64,000 nt of DNA from JBBDWR01 sp040902745 (GCA_040902745.1 JBBDWR010000013.1:256574-320573), one strand, 5' to 3'; positions 48,782 to 57,803 are shown, numbered from the stretch's first letter. Numbers and translations are program-made. Notes: generated by a model not told the origin, from the letters alone.

Positions 48782-50182
48782 TCAGGCGGCCTGATCGAGG
48801 CCGTCGGCAGCTCGGTGACGGGCCATGGTGAGCGCGTTGACCATCAGCGCCCAGCCGATCATCTCGACTTGCTGGCGCCGCCATCCGAGGCTGTGGGCTC
48901 GACCCAGGTAGAGCGTGTCCTCGAGTCCGCGGTTCAGCGACTCGGCGTCGTTGCGCCTCCCGTAGAGGCGTGGGAAGTCAGGATCTGACGGCGCGATCGG
49001 ACGGATATTTTCAGTCCGGTTGAACTTGCGAGCCTTGTCGTCCTTGTCCTGGTGGAGGCGAACCGTGATCTGACCGCCACCTAGGTGCTCAGGTAGTCGG
49101 TAGTCGTTGTACCAACGGTAGAGGCCAGTGTCGGCCTGCATGCGGTGAGTGCGCTTGCGAGCGAATGCCTCGAACTGAAGCTCGCCAGCTTCCGTTGGTC
49201 GCATGATGCCGACCGCGCCAGCCTTGGCGAAGAGCTTGATCGTCGTCGTTGACCCGCCGGCCAGCTTGATTGCCTTGTCCTCGAAGCGCACGACCTTCTC
49301 GCGTCGACGGATCTTGCGCCCAGTCTTGTTGTGGCTGGTCTGAAGGGCGGCCACCATGTTGACCGGCACGATGCCCAGTTCACGAAGGATCTTCTGGTGG
49401 TGGACACCGCGAAGGGCTGTGTCATAAACGATCGCCTGGGTGCCAGGTACCAACGGTGCGACCCGCTCGAAGCAGGAAACGGCGGTCGCGGCCTCAGAGC
49501 CGGGGCTTGGCACCCGCTCCAGGTCAAGGATGAAACGGCCTACCGGCGAACGGGTCGCCACCATCACGAACTTGGTGCCCCAGGCTGCCTCGCCGGTTCC
49601 CTCGAAGTGAAGGGCAGCGTCGGCCTCGTATCGGACGGGGAGAACCTCGCCTGTCTCAGTATCGACGCGGTAGTCGCCGGGCTTGGCCCTGAACAGTGGA
49701 GTCACTACCTTGCCGTCGGCGTGGAGCACTCGCGAGAGGTCAGGGTGCGTGTAGGAGCCTGCTCCTTCGGGGTCCAGCAACCCAGCTGTCTTGGCTTGTG
49801 ACGTTGCGAGCTCACGGTGGATCTCGCCGAGGCGCTCGAGGATCGCGGGATCGGTCATGTAGCGGTCGCGCATGTAGACGAAGTGGTGTCGCTTCATCGG
49901 TGACTTCGGAAGGTGCATCGACGGGTCATCAGGAAAGCGGAGACGAACGATGCGCCGCATGTGGCGCCACACCAGCGGGTGCGAAAGTTCGGCCTCGACT
50001 TGCCGCCCGCTTCGCCACACCGAGAGCAAGGAGTTGAAGACCAGGATCATGAACGTCGGGTAGTCGCGACGACGACCCGCTGCTGTCGGCCCGGGGATCG
50101 CATTGGCGAGCTCGTAGATGGCCGGGTTGCTCAGGATTGCTTCGACCTTCTCGAGTGAGGATGCGGCTCCGCGCTCAGGCAT
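48782..50182 (-). CDS. DDE-transposase-like protein (IS4/IS1182-like catalytic pattern)
   Basis: A 466-residue protein with a plausible DDE triad: Asp in VLHADGKVVTPLF, Asp in AIVYDTALRGVHHQKIL and Glu in RRNDAESLNRGLEDTLYL. It has an N-terminal helical region (YPTFMILVFNSLLSVWRSGRQVEAEL) like that of IS1182-type transposases. The C-terminus ends MVNALTMARHRAADGLDQAA. ATG 50182 overlaps the stop of the recombinase-like gene by 8 nt, so the two are coupled. No terminal inverted repeats are obvious at 48.7 or 51.1 kb. It may be a domesticated transposase rather than a free insertion sequence. Confidence 0.6.
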   Translation of the reverse strand: MPERGAASSLEKVEAILSNPAIYELANAIPGPTAAGRRRDYPTFMILVFNSLLSVWRSGRQVEAELSHPLVWRHMRRIVRLRFPDDPSMHLPKSPMKRHHFVYMRDRYMTDPAILERLGEIHRELATSQAKTAGLLDPEGAGSYTHPDLSRVLHADGKVVTPLFRAKPGDYRVDTETGEVLPVRYEADAALHFEGTGEAAWGTKFVMVATRSPVGRFILDLERVPSPGSEAATAVSCFERVAPLVPGTQAIVYDTALRGVHHQKILRELGIVPVNMVAALQTSHNKTGRKIRRREKVVRFEDKAIKLAGGSTTTIKLFAKAGAVGIMRPTEAGELQFEAFARKRTHRMQADTGLYRWYNDYRLPEHLGGGQITVRLHQDKDDKARKFNRTENIRPIAPSDPDFPRLYGRRNDAESLNRGLEDTLYLGRAHSLGWRRQQVEMIGWALMVNALTMARHRAADGLDQAA

Positions 50183-51011
50183 CGGCTCGCCAGTCGAATC
50201 CGATGAAGGCAGCCGCTCGGTCGAGGCTCCGCATCCCAAGGAGCCTCGTGACCTCGTCGATCGATGCGCCGCCCGCTAGTTCGCTTGCGCCTCTCCACGC
50301 CGGGACTGAGTTCGGGCTTACACCAGACTTCTTGGCCAGGCCAGCGCGACGGAGAGTTGCGGCGACGAGCTCATGTGGCGAGCCCTTCGAGCCAGTCTTG
50401 AGTGCCGCGCCATCCGCGAGTCTGAGGCCCTCGACTTGCTCGACGCCCCAGTCGGTCAGCCGCACCTCTCGCGCCTCCGTCATCGAGCAGCCAGGCAGTG
50501 CCAGGCTCCCAGCGAAGATGTCGTGCCCGGTGATTCGAGTCAGCTCAGGGACGCGGGCAGTCGCCTCTGCGAGCGTCCAGGCGATTGCGTAGCGGTCATC
50601 GCCACGCATTCCCTCCGCGAAGGATCGACACTTCTCGACTTCTGGATCGGTGAGTGGGCGGGAACGCCCATACGAGCGAGAGGAAAGGACGATGTCAATG
50701 GTTGGGTCGGTTGGAGCCAGGCCAAGGACTTTCGCCTCGCGGAAGAGCAGGCGGAGCGCGCTCCGGCGAAGCCGCATGGTTGCGACGCTCGAGTCGGAAC
50801 CTGAGCGGGTAAGGCAGGTGACGTAACTCTCAGCGACGGCCGGAGTGACCCCGGACAGCGACTGGACCTCAGTCTTCGCGAGGAAGTTGGCGAATCCTCG
50901 TATGAGGTCGGAGTTGCGCACCAGACTGACCGGTGCGAGTCGTCCGTCGGCAATTGAGGAAAGGACGGCCTCGACCGCGGCAGACGTGTCGGTGCCCTTG
51001 GGTACGCTCAT
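50175..51011 (-). CDS. Tyrosine-recombinase-like protein, apparently lacking the catalytic tyrosine
   Basis: A 278-residue protein with integrase layout: an N-terminal SAM-like core-binding domain (SLVRNSDLIRGFANFLAK) and a catalytic-like domain (LTDPEVEKCRSFAEGM, ATARVPELTRITGHDI with the first Arg). The box II region reads SVPAWRGASELAGGASIDEVTRLLGMRS, keeping one Arg, but the usual His of HxxR is Ser, the LGH His is Met, and the final Tyr position has RAAAFIGFDWR. So the nucleophile is absent unless supplied elsewhere. ATG 51011 is chosen since the promoter 51091-51119 starts transcription at about 51084. It is first in a pair with the transposase-like gene. Confidence 0.6.
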   Translation of the reverse strand: MSVPKGTDTSAAVEAVLSSIADGRLAPVSLVRNSDLIRGFANFLAKTEVQSLSGVTPAVAESYVTCLTRSGSDSSVATMRLRRSALRLLFREAKVLGLAPTDPTIDIVLSSRSYGRSRPLTDPEVEKCRSFAEGMRGDDRYAIAWTLAEATARVPELTRITGHDIFAGSLALPGCSMTEAREVRLTDWGVEQVEGLRLADGAALKTGSKGSPHELVAATLRRAGLAKKSGVSPNSVPAWRGASELAGGASIDEVTRLLGMRSLDRAAAFIGFDWRADA

Positions 51012-51078
51012 CTCGTCGGGACCTTTCGCGAGGTTCCGGCCAGGCCCCGGGGTGTTTACGCACCGCCGGGGCCAACTA

Positions 51079-51147
51079 TTGACACGAGCAAGTGTAGAAG
51101 GAACCCTTGCGCCTGTCAATCCACGCCCATAGAGTCACTCGAGTGAC
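51079..51147. promoter_or_regulatory. Overlapping divergent promoters with inverted repeats
   Basis: On the minus strand TTGACA (51119-51114), 17 bp and TACACT (51096-51091) form a near-consensus promoter for the recombinase pair. On the plus strand TTGCGC (51107-51112), 17 bp and TAGAGT (51130-51135) lie 7 nt before the regulator GTG 51143. ATTGACA at 51078-51084 and TGTCAAT at 51114-51120 form an inverted repeat around the minus promoter. GTCACTCGAGTGAC (51134-51147) is a perfect 14-bp palindrome at the regulator start. The two promoters overlap, so they must compete or be co-regulated. Confidence 0.65.
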
Positions 51148-51355
51148 CCACCACCTAGTTGGCGTGACTGAGATATCCAGACTTCTGGGCGTAAGCCGGC
51201 AGCGCGCTGACCAGATAACTCGAACGTATGACGACTTCCCGGCCCCTGATGCCGACCTAGCCTCAGGGCGTGTCTGGAGTCGATCTCGAGTGGAGGAGTG
51301 GATCAAAGCTCACCCTGACAGGAAGCCTGGTCGGCGGTCTGGGGGTGAGAGATGA
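51143..51355 (+). CDS. AlpA/MerR-like small HTH regulator of the methyltransferase operon
   Basis: A 70-residue winged-HTH protein of excisionase/AlpA type. It reads THHLVGVTEISRLLGVSRQRAD (20-residue core VGVTEISRLLGVSRQRADQI) then FPAPDADLASGRVWSRSRVEEWIKAHP, the typical pattern of DNA-binding AlpA-like proteins. GTG 51143 is chosen because TAGAGT sits 7 nt upstream and a perfect palindrome overlaps the start. Its stop overlaps the methyltransferase ATG by 4 nt (ATGA). By position it could act like the C protein of restriction-modification operons, autoregulating the operon. Confidence 0.75.
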   Translation: MTHHLVGVTEISRLLGVSRQRADQITRTYDDFPAPDADLASGRVWSRSRVEEWIKAHPDRKPGRRSGGER

Positions 51356-54015
51356 ACCTCGCTGAGATTGAGATGCGGGTCGCGATGCTCGACACGACAC
51401 AGGGATTCGACCTCATCTATGACCTGTTGCTCGCATACGGACTGCCGAGAGCCTCGATCAGTCGCCTTAGGTCTGGGTCGTACAACAAGTCGCCCCTTCC
51501 CAACGAAACGTTGTGGAAAGGAAAGGTCTTCTATCGATTCGTCGATTCCGGCGAGGATCTTCATGTCGTGATCGACGACGCGAAGTCTGAGGAGCGAATC
51601 CGGAGGGAGCGACCGCGGCTTCTCATCGTCAGAGACAGGGAGCGACTGGTGGCAGTCGACACGAGAGCAGATGCCACGCTCGACTGCCTCTTGTCCAATC
51701 TCCAGGCTCACGCCGACTTCTTTCTCCCGTGGGCGGGGATCGAACGGACGCAGCTCGAGAACCTGAATTATGCCGACGTGAAGGCGGCCGAACGGATGGC
51801 TCGACTCTATGACGAGATCATTCGTCACAACAGTCTCAACACTTCCGTCGATGTACATCGCCTGAACGTGTTCTTCGCCAGGCTCCTGTTCTGTTTCTTC
51901 GCAGAGGACACAAGGGTCTTTGAGAAGGGGCAGTTCACCAACGCAGTGGGTTCGCTCACTACGGAGGATGGCCATGACGTGCATGCCTTCCTTGACGAGC
52001 TGTTTCAGGTGCTCGATACGACGCCGAGCAATCGCGCATCCATGCCTTCACGGTTCCGCGACTTCGGCTACGTAGACGGAAACCTGTTCAGCGTTCGAGC
52101 ACCGGCGCCCCAGTTCTCGGCAAAGGCGAGGTCCATCCTGCTCGAGTGTGGGCAGCTTGACTGGTCGAGGATCAATCCAGACATCTTTGGTTCGATGATC
52201 CAGGCGGTGGTCCACCCTGGCCAGCGCGGCGGACTTGGGATGCACTACACGTCTGTCGAGAACATCATGCGCGTCATCCGCCCTCTTTTCCTCGATGAAC
52301 TAGACGGGGCGTATGACTCAGCGGCAGACAACCCTAGGCGCTTGGAAGGTCTGCTTGATCGCATCTGCCGCATGAAGGCTTTCGATCCCGCATGTGGTTC
52401 GGGCAACTTCCTGGTGATTGCCTACAAGGAGCTCCGAAAGGTAGAGCATCGAATCCTGCAGCGAATCGCGGAGCTGGACCCGAGTAAGGCAGGCTTGTTC
52501 AAGCTGTCGGGTATCAAGCTTGAAAACTTCTGTGGAATCGAGATTGACGACTTTGCCCATGAGATTGCCATCTTGTCACTGTGGCTGGCAAAACATCAGA
52601 TGAACATCGAGTTCCTCGATCTCTTCGGCGTCGAAATCTCACTGATCCCTCTCAAGGACACGGGCACAGTTGTTTGCGGTAACGCGGCACGGATTGCTTG
52701 GGAGTCGGTATGCGATCCCGGCGATGACGAGGTCTTCGTCCTGGGCAATCCTCCTTATCAAGGGGGAACTAGGCAGAGTGCAGAGCAAAAGGCCGACCTG
52801 GCGATCGCGTTCCAGGACGAGTCGGTCAACAAGTACATGGACTACGTGTCCATCTGGCTCTACAAGGGGGCCAAGTATGCGCTGGACCACGGGACGGAAG
52901 TCGGGTTTGTGACCACGAATTCCGTCTGTCAGGGCAACCACGTCGCGCAACTATGGCCCCGAGTCAAGGACCTCGGTGTTGAGATCAGCTTTGCCCATGC
53001 GCCGTTCAAGTGGTCGAACAGTGCGAAAGGAAACGCCGGGGTCGACTGTGTTGTGATCGGACTCGCGCCTCGAGGCCGAAGGAAGTCGAAACCATTCTTC
53101 GGTGCCGGTCGAGTTCGGCAGGCCACCCATATCAACTTCTACCTAGTTCCCGGCGGAAGGGACATCGTTGTCACCGCCGAAGGGAGCAGCCTTGGCGGTC
53201 TCCCTCCAATGGTGTTCGGGAGCATGCCGAGAGATGGCGGGGGGCTTCTCCTCGAGCAAGCGGAACGGGATGCAATCGCGTCCGACTACCCGGCATCGAA
53301 GCCCCTCATTCGGCGATTCATGGGGGCGGCTGAGCTGATTCGAGGGAGTGTGCGCTACTGCCTTTGGATTGCGGATGCTGCCCGAGATCAGGCGGAGAGC
53401 ATTCCGCCAATTGCGGCTCGTCTCGAGCGGGTGCGCAACATGCGGGCTGCGAGCAAGGCGGACAGCACCAAGAAGCTCGCGGCGAACCCGCACAGATTTG
53501 CACAGTGCGCCCACAAGGAATCCACCTCAATCATCATTCCTCGACACACTTCAGAGGGACGCGAGTACATCCCGATGGGGTTTCTCGATCAGCACACAAT
53601 CATCGGCGACTCTGCAAACGCCATCTACGGCGCGGGCCCGTGGACCTTCGCGCTGATTGAGTCTCGGATGCACATGGTTTGGATGAGCGCGGTGGCCGGA
53701 CGCATCAAGAGTGACTACCGATACTCCGCGGAACTCGTCTACAACACGTTTCCGGTCCCAGATCTTTCTGGCGACGCCAGGGAAACTCTCGATGCGCACG
53801 CCTTCGCCGTGCTAGCAGCTCGCGAACAGTTTGCCGAGCGAACCCTCGCTGAGCTCTACGACCGGCTGGATATGCCAGAGAAGTTGAGGGGAGTCCACAA
53901 GGACCTTGATGACTGCGTTGACAGGTTGTATCAGGAACAGCCATTCGAATCTGACGAAGAGAGGCTCGAGATGCTTTTTGCTTTGTACGAGGATCTCATC
54001 CTGTCGAGGAGCTGA
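51352..54015 (+). CDS. MmeI-like class I N6-adenine DNA methyltransferase
   Basis: An 887-residue protein. SAM-binding motif I is FDPACGSGNFL (residues 344-354) and the catalytic motif IV is NPPY (466-469), a gamma-class N6-adenine methyltransferase. The first 340 residues follow the MmeI-like layout (FFLPWAGIERTQLENLNYADVKAA) but without a convincing PD-ExK nuclease motif there. Residues after 530 form a target-recognition region with VYNTFPVPDL near the end, a sequence shared by type IIG enzymes. It overlaps the HTH regulator, and the helicase starts 3 nt after its stop. In the operon it should protect host DNA, with a separate nuclease cutting non-methylated DNA. Confidence 0.88.
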   Translation: MNLAEIEMRVAMLDTTQGFDLIYDLLLAYGLPRASISRLRSGSYNKSPLPNETLWKGKVFYRFVDSGEDLHVVIDDAKSEERIRRERPRLLIVRDRERLVAVDTRADATLDCLLSNLQAHADFFLPWAGIERTQLENLNYADVKAAERMARLYDEIIRHNSLNTSVDVHRLNVFFARLLFCFFAEDTRVFEKGQFTNAVGSLTTEDGHDVHAFLDELFQVLDTTPSNRASMPSRFRDFGYVDGNLFSVRAPAPQFSAKARSILLECGQLDWSRINPDIFGSMIQAVVHPGQRGGLGMHYTSVENIMRVIRPLFLDELDGAYDSAADNPRRLEGLLDRICRMKAFDPACGSGNFLVIAYKELRKVEHRILQRIAELDPSKAGLFKLSGIKLENFCGIEIDDFAHEIAILSLWLAKHQMNIEFLDLFGVEISLIPLKDTGTVVCGNAARIAWESVCDPGDDEVFVLGNPPYQGGTRQSAEQKADLAIAFQDESVNKYMDYVSIWLYKGAKYALDHGTEVGFVTTNSVCQGNHVAQLWPRVKDLGVEISFAHAPFKWSNSAKGNAGVDCVVIGLAPRGRRKSKPFFGAGRVRQATHINFYLVPGGRDIVVTAEGSSLGGLPPMVFGSMPRDGGGLLLEQAERDAIASDYPASKPLIRRFMGAAELIRGSVRYCLWIADAARDQAESIPPIAARLERVRNMRAASKADSTKKLAANPHRFAQCAHKESTSIIIPRHTSEGREYIPMGFLDQHTIIGDSANAIYGAGPWTFALIESRMHMVWMSAVAGRIKSDYRYSAELVYNTFPVPDLSGDARETLDAHAFAVLAAREQFAERTLAELYDRLDMPEKLRGVHKDLDDCVDRLYQEQPFESDEERLEMLFALYEDLILSRS

Positions 54016-54018
54016 TCC

Positions 54019-55938
54019 TTGCCTAATCTCATCGACGTCGAGTACGACCGCACAGGTCGGAGCACGGCTACGGATTCGCTCGGAATGCGGGAGATGCAGG
54101 AGAAAGCCTTCGCAGCTCGCGCCAATGAGTATCTACTGCTGAAGGCTCCCCCCGCCTCTGGCAAGTCCCGCGCCCTGATGTACATCGCGCTGGACAAGCT
54201 CTTCAATCAGGGAATCAAGAAGGTCATCGTCGCCGTCCCCGAACGAACGATCGGTTCCTCCTTTGCCAGCACCCCTCTATCTGATACCGGCTTCTTTGCA
54301 GACTGGGAGGTTGATGCTCGGAACAACCTATGTACGCCAGGGGCAGATGTCTCAAAGGTGGAGGCTGTAAGGCGGTTCATGGATGGTAGCGACACCATCC
54401 TCGTGTGCACACATGCAACCCTGAGGTATGCGCACGACGCGCTCGATGAGCGCGTGTTTGATGGCACGCTCCTGGCAATCGACGAGTTTCATCATGTTTC
54501 AGCTGATCGCGATAGTCGCCTTGGTGAATTGATGCGATCCATCATGCGGAATACGACGGCGCACATCGTCGCGATGACGGGCTCCTACTTCCGGGGCGAC
54601 GCCGTGCCGGTTCTCGAGTCGGCTGATGAGCAGAAGTTCACGAAGGTCACCTACAACTACTACGAACAACTGAACGGCTATGAATACCTCACGTCGCTCG
54701 GAATCGGGTATCACTTCTATCAAGGGAAGTACACGAAAGCGGTGCATGAAGTGCTCGACACGGACAAGAAGACGCTGCTGCACATCCCTAGTGTTCAGGC
54801 GGGGGAGTCGACCAAGGACAAGTATCGAGAGGTCGACGAGATCATCGACAGCATTGGCGATGAAGTAACGCAGGACACTTCGACTGGGGTTATGTCCGTA
54901 AAGCGCCGGTCCGATGGGCGGATCATCAAGGTCGTAGACCTCGTGAATGATGACGAGTCGGAGCGCAAGAAGGTCGTCGAATACATCCGGACGATGACGT
55001 CTTTGGATGACTTGGACCTGATCATCGCGCTCGGGATGGCGAAGGAGGGTTTCGACTGGCCCTACTGCGAGCACGCACTGACAGTCGGTTACCGCGGTTC
55101 GTTGACTGAGATCATCCAGATCATTGGCCGCTGCACTCGGGATAGCCCCAACAAGACACATGCGCAGTTCACGAATCTCATCGCGCAGCCTGACGCCGGC
55201 GACGAAGAGGTGAAGGTCGCGGTCAACAACATGCTCAAGGCGATCACCGCCTCGCTGCTGATGGAGCAGGTTGTTGCCCCGAACTTCAAGTTCAAGGCGA
55301 AACGCTCCGATGGCGACCCCGCTGGTCCAGGCGAGCTTCAGATCCACGGGTTCAAGGAACCATCAACCGACAGAGTTCGAAACATCGTGGAGTCCGACCT
55401 CAATGACCTGAAGGCGCAGATTCTCCAGGACCAGACCATGCTGAAGGCGATGCCCGGGAACGTCGACCCCGAGGTGATGAACAAGGTCTTAATCCCGCAG
55501 ATCATCCGCAAGAGGTACCCCGACATCTCCGAGGAGGAGGTCGAAGAAGTACGCCAGCACGTAGTGACTGACTCGGTCGTGAAGAACGGCGAGATCAAGG
55601 AGGTCGGCGACAAGCGCTTCGTGCTGATGGCGGGCAAGTTCGTCAACATCGACGAGCTGAGCATCGATCTCATCGACACGGTGAACCCCTTCCAGCGAGC
55701 CTTCGAGATCTTGTCGAAGTCCGTCACCACGCAGGTTCTCCGCTTGGTCCAAGATGCGATCGACACCACCCGGATTGACATCAGCGAAGAAGAGGCGTTG
55801 ATCCTGTGGCCGAAGATCAACGCGTTCTACGAGCGCACTGGGGACAAGCCCAGCGTGCGTTCGGAGGACCCGCTCGAGAGGCGCATGGCAGAAGCGGTGC
55901 TCTTCCTCCAGAAGCAAAAGAGGGAACAGGGGCTTTGA
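54019..55938 (+). CDS. SF2 DEAD/DEAH-type helicase of the methyltransferase operon
   Basis: A 639-residue helicase. Walker A reads APPASGKSRA (43-52), motif II is AIDEFHH (DEFH at about 155-158), motif III is VAMTGSYFRGD, and motif VI is QIIGRCTRD near residue 366-374. These are the motifs of restriction-type SF2 translocases. A C-terminal region of 250 residues has no known domain. It starts with TTG 54019, 3 nt after the methyltransferase stop, so it is coupled. The GIY-YIG gene starts with TTG 55935 overlapping its stop. By analogy with type I/III enzymes it could move along DNA to activate cleavage; this is inference. Confidence 0.88.
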   Translation: MPNLIDVEYDRTGRSTATDSLGMREMQEKAFAARANEYLLLKAPPASGKSRALMYIALDKLFNQGIKKVIVAVPERTIGSSFASTPLSDTGFFADWEVDARNNLCTPGADVSKVEAVRRFMDGSDTILVCTHATLRYAHDALDERVFDGTLLAIDEFHHVSADRDSRLGELMRSIMRNTTAHIVAMTGSYFRGDAVPVLESADEQKFTKVTYNYYEQLNGYEYLTSLGIGYHFYQGKYTKAVHEVLDTDKKTLLHIPSVQAGESTKDKYREVDEIIDSIGDEVTQDTSTGVMSVKRRSDGRIIKVVDLVNDDESERKKVVEYIRTMTSLDDLDLIIALGMAKEGFDWPYCEHALTVGYRGSLTEIIQIIGRCTRDSPNKTHAQFTNLIAQPDAGDEEVKVAVNNMLKAITASLLMEQVVAPNFKFKAKRSDGDPAGPGELQIHGFKEPSTDRVRNIVESDLNDLKAQILQDQTMLKAMPGNVDPEVMNKVLIPQIIRKRYPDISEEEVEEVRQHVVTDSVVKNGEIKEVGDKRFVLMAGKFVNIDELSIDLIDTVNPFQRAFEILSKSVTTQVLRLVQDAIDTTRIDISEEEALILWPKINAFYERTGDKPSVRSEDPLERRMAEAVLFLQKQKREQGL

Positions 55939-57104
55939 GCATCTCGCCTGAACATCTGAGAAGGATGATCGCGGAGGATCAGTACGGGATCCTTGATCTT
56001 CCGGCGAAGTCGGTGCCGCTGACGAGTGATGAACGGCTGCTTGCCGGGTTTGCTGAGATCATGGAGTTCGTCGAAGAGCACCAACGAGCACCCGAACAGT
56101 CTCCGACGGACATAGGCGAGGCCAAGCTCGCGATGAGACTAAAGGCGATCATCGGCAACTCTGAGCAGCGTGAGGCTCTCCTCGAGTTCGATGCCTTAGG
56201 GCTTCTCAAGGTGCCCGAGCCACCGGCCTCGCTTGAGGAAGCCTTCGCATCTGATGCATCCGGACTGTTGGAAGCTCCGAGTGATGACATCTTCAAGATC
56301 GAACACGTGCCGCGCACCGTCACGCCGCCCAAGGAGGTTGCCAAGCGCAAGCCGTGCGAAGACTTCGATGTGTTCGAGCCCCTGTTCATAGCCTGTCAGG
56401 CAGACCTTCGCTCTCGCCGTCGGCAGTTGCGGCCTTTCACAAATCCAAAGTCGATCGCGAGAGGGCGGTTCTTCGTGCAGAGCGGCATCGTGCTGTACGT
56501 GGCCGAAGAAGGGGAGCGAAGCCTCGACGAGGGCGGTCGAACGAACGCTCGACTCCGCATCATCTTCGAGAACGGCACGGAGTCCGCCTTGCTCCTCCAG
56601 TCCCTGTCAGCGAATCTCTACAAGGACGGCCGACGGATCACGGAGCCCATGAGCGAGACGCTCGAGGCTATGGGCCTTGATCCCGAGACCCCCATGGCGA
56701 GTGTCTATGTCCTGCGATCGCTCAGCGACGACCCTCAAGTTCAGCAGTTCGAATGCCTGCACAAGATCGGGTGTACTAAGTACACGGCTGAGCAGCGTGT
56801 CAAGCATGCCCCGGAGGACACGACCTTTCTCAACGCTCCGGTGGAGGTCATCGCCGAGTACCTCGTGCCACAAGGTGTCGAGCAGAAAATCGAGGCAATG
56901 TTGCACAGGATCTTCGCTGCCGTCCGCCTCGACATCTGGTTCGAGAATACGGGCCGCAACGTAGCTGAAGCCCGCGAGTGGTTCGCAGCACCCCTCGCGG
57001 CTATCGACGAAGCCATCGACCTCATCCAAAGCGGCGCCATTGTCGACTACGAGTACGACACGGAGCGCCAACTGATGGCTCTTCGGGGAGCGCCGCATGG
57101 ATAG
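55935..57104 (+). CDS. GIY-YIG nuclease domain protein (T5orf172/MUG113-like)
   Basis: A 389-residue protein. The first 250 residues are helical and poorly characterised (MEFVEEHQRAPEQSPTDIGEAKLAM). From residue 257 it has a variant GIY-YIG domain: VYVLRSLSDD, LHKIGCTKYTAEQRVKHA (KIG replaces YIG), and GVEQKIEAMLHRIFAAVRLD, carrying the metal-binding glutamate, then AREWFAAPL. This pattern matches T5orf172/MUG113-type nucleases. TTG 55935 overlaps the helicase stop (TTGA); the in-frame region upstream lies inside the helicase. It would supply cutting in a split restriction system. Confidence 0.82.
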   Translation: MSISPEHLRRMIAEDQYGILDLPAKSVPLTSDERLLAGFAEIMEFVEEHQRAPEQSPTDIGEAKLAMRLKAIIGNSEQREALLEFDALGLLKVPEPPASLEEAFASDASGLLEAPSDDIFKIEHVPRTVTPPKEVAKRKPCEDFDVFEPLFIACQADLRSRRRQLRPFTNPKSIARGRFFVQSGIVLYVAEEGERSLDEGGRTNARLRIIFENGTESALLLQSLSANLYKDGRRITEPMSETLEAMGLDPETPMASVYVLRSLSDDPQVQQFECLHKIGCTKYTAEQRVKHAPEDTTFLNAPVEVIAEYLVPQGVEQKIEAMLHRIFAAVRLDIWFENTGRNVAEAREWFAAPLAAIDEAIDLIQSGAIVDYEYDTERQLMALRGAPHG

Positions 57105-57113
57105 ACGAGGGGG

Positions 57114-57803
57114 ATGTCGGACCTCATGACTACTCTCGAACAGATGTTCGAATCATGTACTCCTGGCGCAGCCCAGCTCGTTGAAAGAGTCTCATGGGCC
57201 GGCATTCGCTTCGCCGGGGAAGTGTGCCTGGAGCACAGCGAGATTGAGCGTAGGGCGAGCGTGGGTCTCGGTGCCCTGGCCGAGTACCGGGTGCTCGATT
57301 TGCTTGCCACGCTGCCCCACGGATCGCTTGTTGGGTGGGCGGACATCGACCCGGTAAGCCGCTCCCTGATTGAGTCGCTGCCGGCTGGTGTCGTGTCCGT
57401 TTCGGCTGAGGGCGTCAAGAAGGCTCTTGCGTTGCCCATTCACATCCACTCGGTCTTACGCCATTCCCGCGGCGGAATGGACATGTGGAAGATCCAGGTG
57501 TTCCGTAACGACGTCCCCGCCCGCGTGGTTCTCAGAAGGGCGCCTAGGGATTGCGAGCGGATCGTAGGGGAGGCACTGCGACGTGGTGTCGGCCTCACCG
57601 TGAAGATGGACGATTGCACCGTTGACGCCGTGCCGCCCCTCAGGGCGCACCGTCCAAGTACTCGTCGAACGCTCCTGCATGAGGTGATATTCGCTGCATA
57701 TCTCCGTCAGGTGCGGGCCCCCACGACGTCTAGCCAGGCGGTCAACTGGCGCGAGGGGTTCTCGACTAGTCCTGAGCTGTCCTCAAGCTCCTCGAGAGCT
57801 TGA
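57114..57803 (+). CDS. Protein of unknown function at the end of the methyltransferase operon
   Basis: A 229-residue protein starting ATG 57114 after GAGGGGG. Parts such as ALAEYRVLDLLATLPHGSLVGW and SAEGVKKALALPIHIHSVLRHS look globular, but no motif is recognised. The last 32 residues lie antisense to the next gene and read as low-complexity Ser, so the true C-terminus is unclear. It follows the GIY-YIG gene after 9 nt and is probably in the same operon. It is convergent with the TGT-like gene, with a 97-nt overlap. Confidence 0.6.
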   Translation: MSDLMTTLEQMFESCTPGAAQLVERVSWAGIRFAGEVCLEHSEIERRASVGLGALAEYRVLDLLATLPHGSLVGWADIDPVSRSLIESLPAGVVSVSAEGVKKALALPIHIHSVLRHSRGGMDMWKIQVFRNDVPARVVLRRAPRDCERIVGEALRRGVGLTVKMDDCTVDAVPPLRAHRPSTRRTLLHEVIFAAYLRQVRAPTTSSQAVNWREGFSTSPELSSSSSRA

